Shown: positions 28,529-29,395 of the stretch, piece after piece
Layout of the letters: the number at the start of each line of letters is the position of its first letter
Numbering within the stretch: position 1 is the first letter of the stretch
DNA from: Chlorokybus atmophyticus
Lineage: Eukaryota; Streptophyta; Chlorokybophyceae; Chlorokybales; Chlorokybaceae
Reading direction: 5' to 3'
Assembly (NCBI GenBank): GCA_009103225.1
Contig: RHPI01000733.1
Location: 176,160 to 205,554 of the forward strand
DNA length: 29,395 nt
Translations under genes and position numbers: made by a program
Notes under the pieces: generated by a model
What the model saw: only the letters and a program-made list of their open reading frames with translations
What the model was told of the DNA's origin: nothing
Database searches by the model: none

Positions 28529-28732
28529 ATGCCGGCTATGGCGTCAAAGGTGACTGATGGACCATCATGTCAGTCCTGCACACTCCAGGTACAGTCTAAC
28601 CATCACGCCAATCCTGACATCCATCAAGCCAGCGTGACAAGACACTCAATGCCCTATATAAAATGCGTGACGCGCGCTACAGTCCCTGGTGTACATTGTG
28701 ACGATTACGCTTATGAGTTAGGGTTTGCTTAG
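28529..28732 (+). CDS. Short open frame after the telomere-like tract, doubtful
   Basis: An ATG at 28529 opens a 67-codon frame (MPAMASKVTDGPSCQSCTLQ) to a TAG. A possible splice donor (CTCCAG, then GTACAG) follows codon 20, so the true coding part could be only a first exon. There is no recognisable domain. It is listed because it starts two bases after a TTAGGG tract, as promoter teloboxes would allow. Confidence 0.2.
   Translation: MPAMASKVTDGPSCQSCTLQVQSNHHANPDIHQASVTRHSMPYIKCVTRATVPGVHCDDYAYELGFA
28654..28663 (+). promoter_or_regulatory. TATA-box-like sequence
   Basis: CTATATAAAA stands in otherwise GC-balanced sequence, with no convincing gene directly downstream before the satellite at 29041. 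It could serve a non-coding or unrecognised transcript on the plus strand. Confidence 0.3.
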
Positions 28733-29040
28733 GGTTTTGGTGTAGCGATCGAGCAGACAACTTGCAGCTGGCAAGGCTGGGCGGCAAGGGCGGCGTTGTT
28801 GGCGAGGTCGGCGGCGGCGTTGGCTTCATTGCTGAAGTGCAAGTGTTGTGTTTTTGCTTGGTTGTTGTAGTCACTTCATTGGGTCCGAGAACCCTGGCGA
28901 GGTGGTTTCTTGCAGCTTCGGGTGGGCTTGCTGGAGGGTTTTGGCACTGCTTCCAACAAGGTGCAGCACATGCCGTGCTTGTCTTTGTTTGCATGCATGC
29001 CCGTTTGATCATTTCGCTAACTATCAAAAGTGCATGTTGT

Positions 29041-29395
29041 CACTCTTGTTAGCCACCACTAAATGCTAACCGGATGGGCGGCCTCGTGCGTAAGACCACC
29101 TCTTGCTCAATTTTTAAGCTGTTTTATTTGAGCATGCACTCTTGTTAGCCACCACTCGATGCTAACCAGAGGGGCGGCCTCGTGCGTAAGACCACCTCTT
29201 GCTCAGTTTTCAAGCTGTTTAATTTTAATCATGCTGTTTAATCAAGCTGTTTAATTTGAGCATGCACTCTTGTTAGCCACCACTTGTTGCTAACCAGAGG
29301 GGCGGCCTCATGCGTAAGACCACCTCTTGCTCAGTTTTCAAGCTGTTTTATTTGAGCATGCACTCTTGTTAGCCACCACTTGATGCTAACCAGAG
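29041..29395. repeat. Satellite array, 96-bp unit, running off the window end
   Basis: Units begin CACTCTTGTTAGCC at 29041, 29137, 29265 and 29361 (offsets 96, 128, 96). The 128-bp unit has a 32-bp insertion built from TTTAATCAAGCTG-type sequence. Each unit has an inverted repeat GTTAGC...GCTAAC around an 11-base loop, and the conserved block GGGCGGCCTC(G/A)TGCGTAAGACC. Confidence 0.92.

Overview
The window is eukaryotic nuclear DNA. It is dominated by nested LTR retrotransposons on the left and by split (intron-containing) genes and tandem arrays on the right. Four things point to the green lineage: an LRR exon of plant TIR-NBS-LRR style, a C48 (Ulp1) protease gene next to or fused with a plant transposon-type DUF8039-like domain, AACCCTA telobox motifs, and a Ty3/gypsy element carrying a cytosine-methyltransferase domain, an arrangement reported in charophyte algae. 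A streptophyte alga is my best guess. No ribosomal, organellar or marker gene is present to confirm it.

Layout. 1-1389: 3' end of a Ty1/copia element (+ strand) with its LTR. 2066-5000: 5'-truncated, decayed Ty3/gypsy chromovirus (- strand). 5615-6883: decayed LRR/TPR exon of an NLR-type resistance gene (- strand). 6941-7165: LTR and extreme 3' end of another gypsy element (- strand). About 7370-18720: a large decayed gypsy element (+ strand) in the order gag, linker, C5-cytosine DNA methyltransferase, reverse transcriptase/RNase H, truncated integrase. Inside the methyltransferase, just before its catalytic motif IV, sits a complete young Ty1/copia element (10480-15533, - strand). It has 402-bp LTRs differing at only 4 sites, a perfect CAACA target-site duplication, an intact 1293-residue polyprotein and a primer-binding site complementary to the anticodon arm of initiator tRNA-Met.

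19608-24967: a multi-exon minus-strand region. The upstream part (24525-22019) encodes an acidic/lysine-rich protein with a DUF8039-like domain and an RGG tail. The downstream part (21031-19608) encodes a six-exon Ulp1-type protease with all catalytic residues and all splice phases intact but three in-frame stops. Alternative splicing phase would allow both to be one gene. 25367-26276: a small two-exon gene of unknown function, divergent from it across a telobox-containing promoter region. From 26277 to the end I see low-complexity DNA, several tandem arrays, two telomere-like tracts and a satellite array running off the end.

The most interesting object is the methyltransferase-bearing retrotransposon. 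The recurrence of C-to-T type stop codons in otherwise well-preserved coding sequence is the second.
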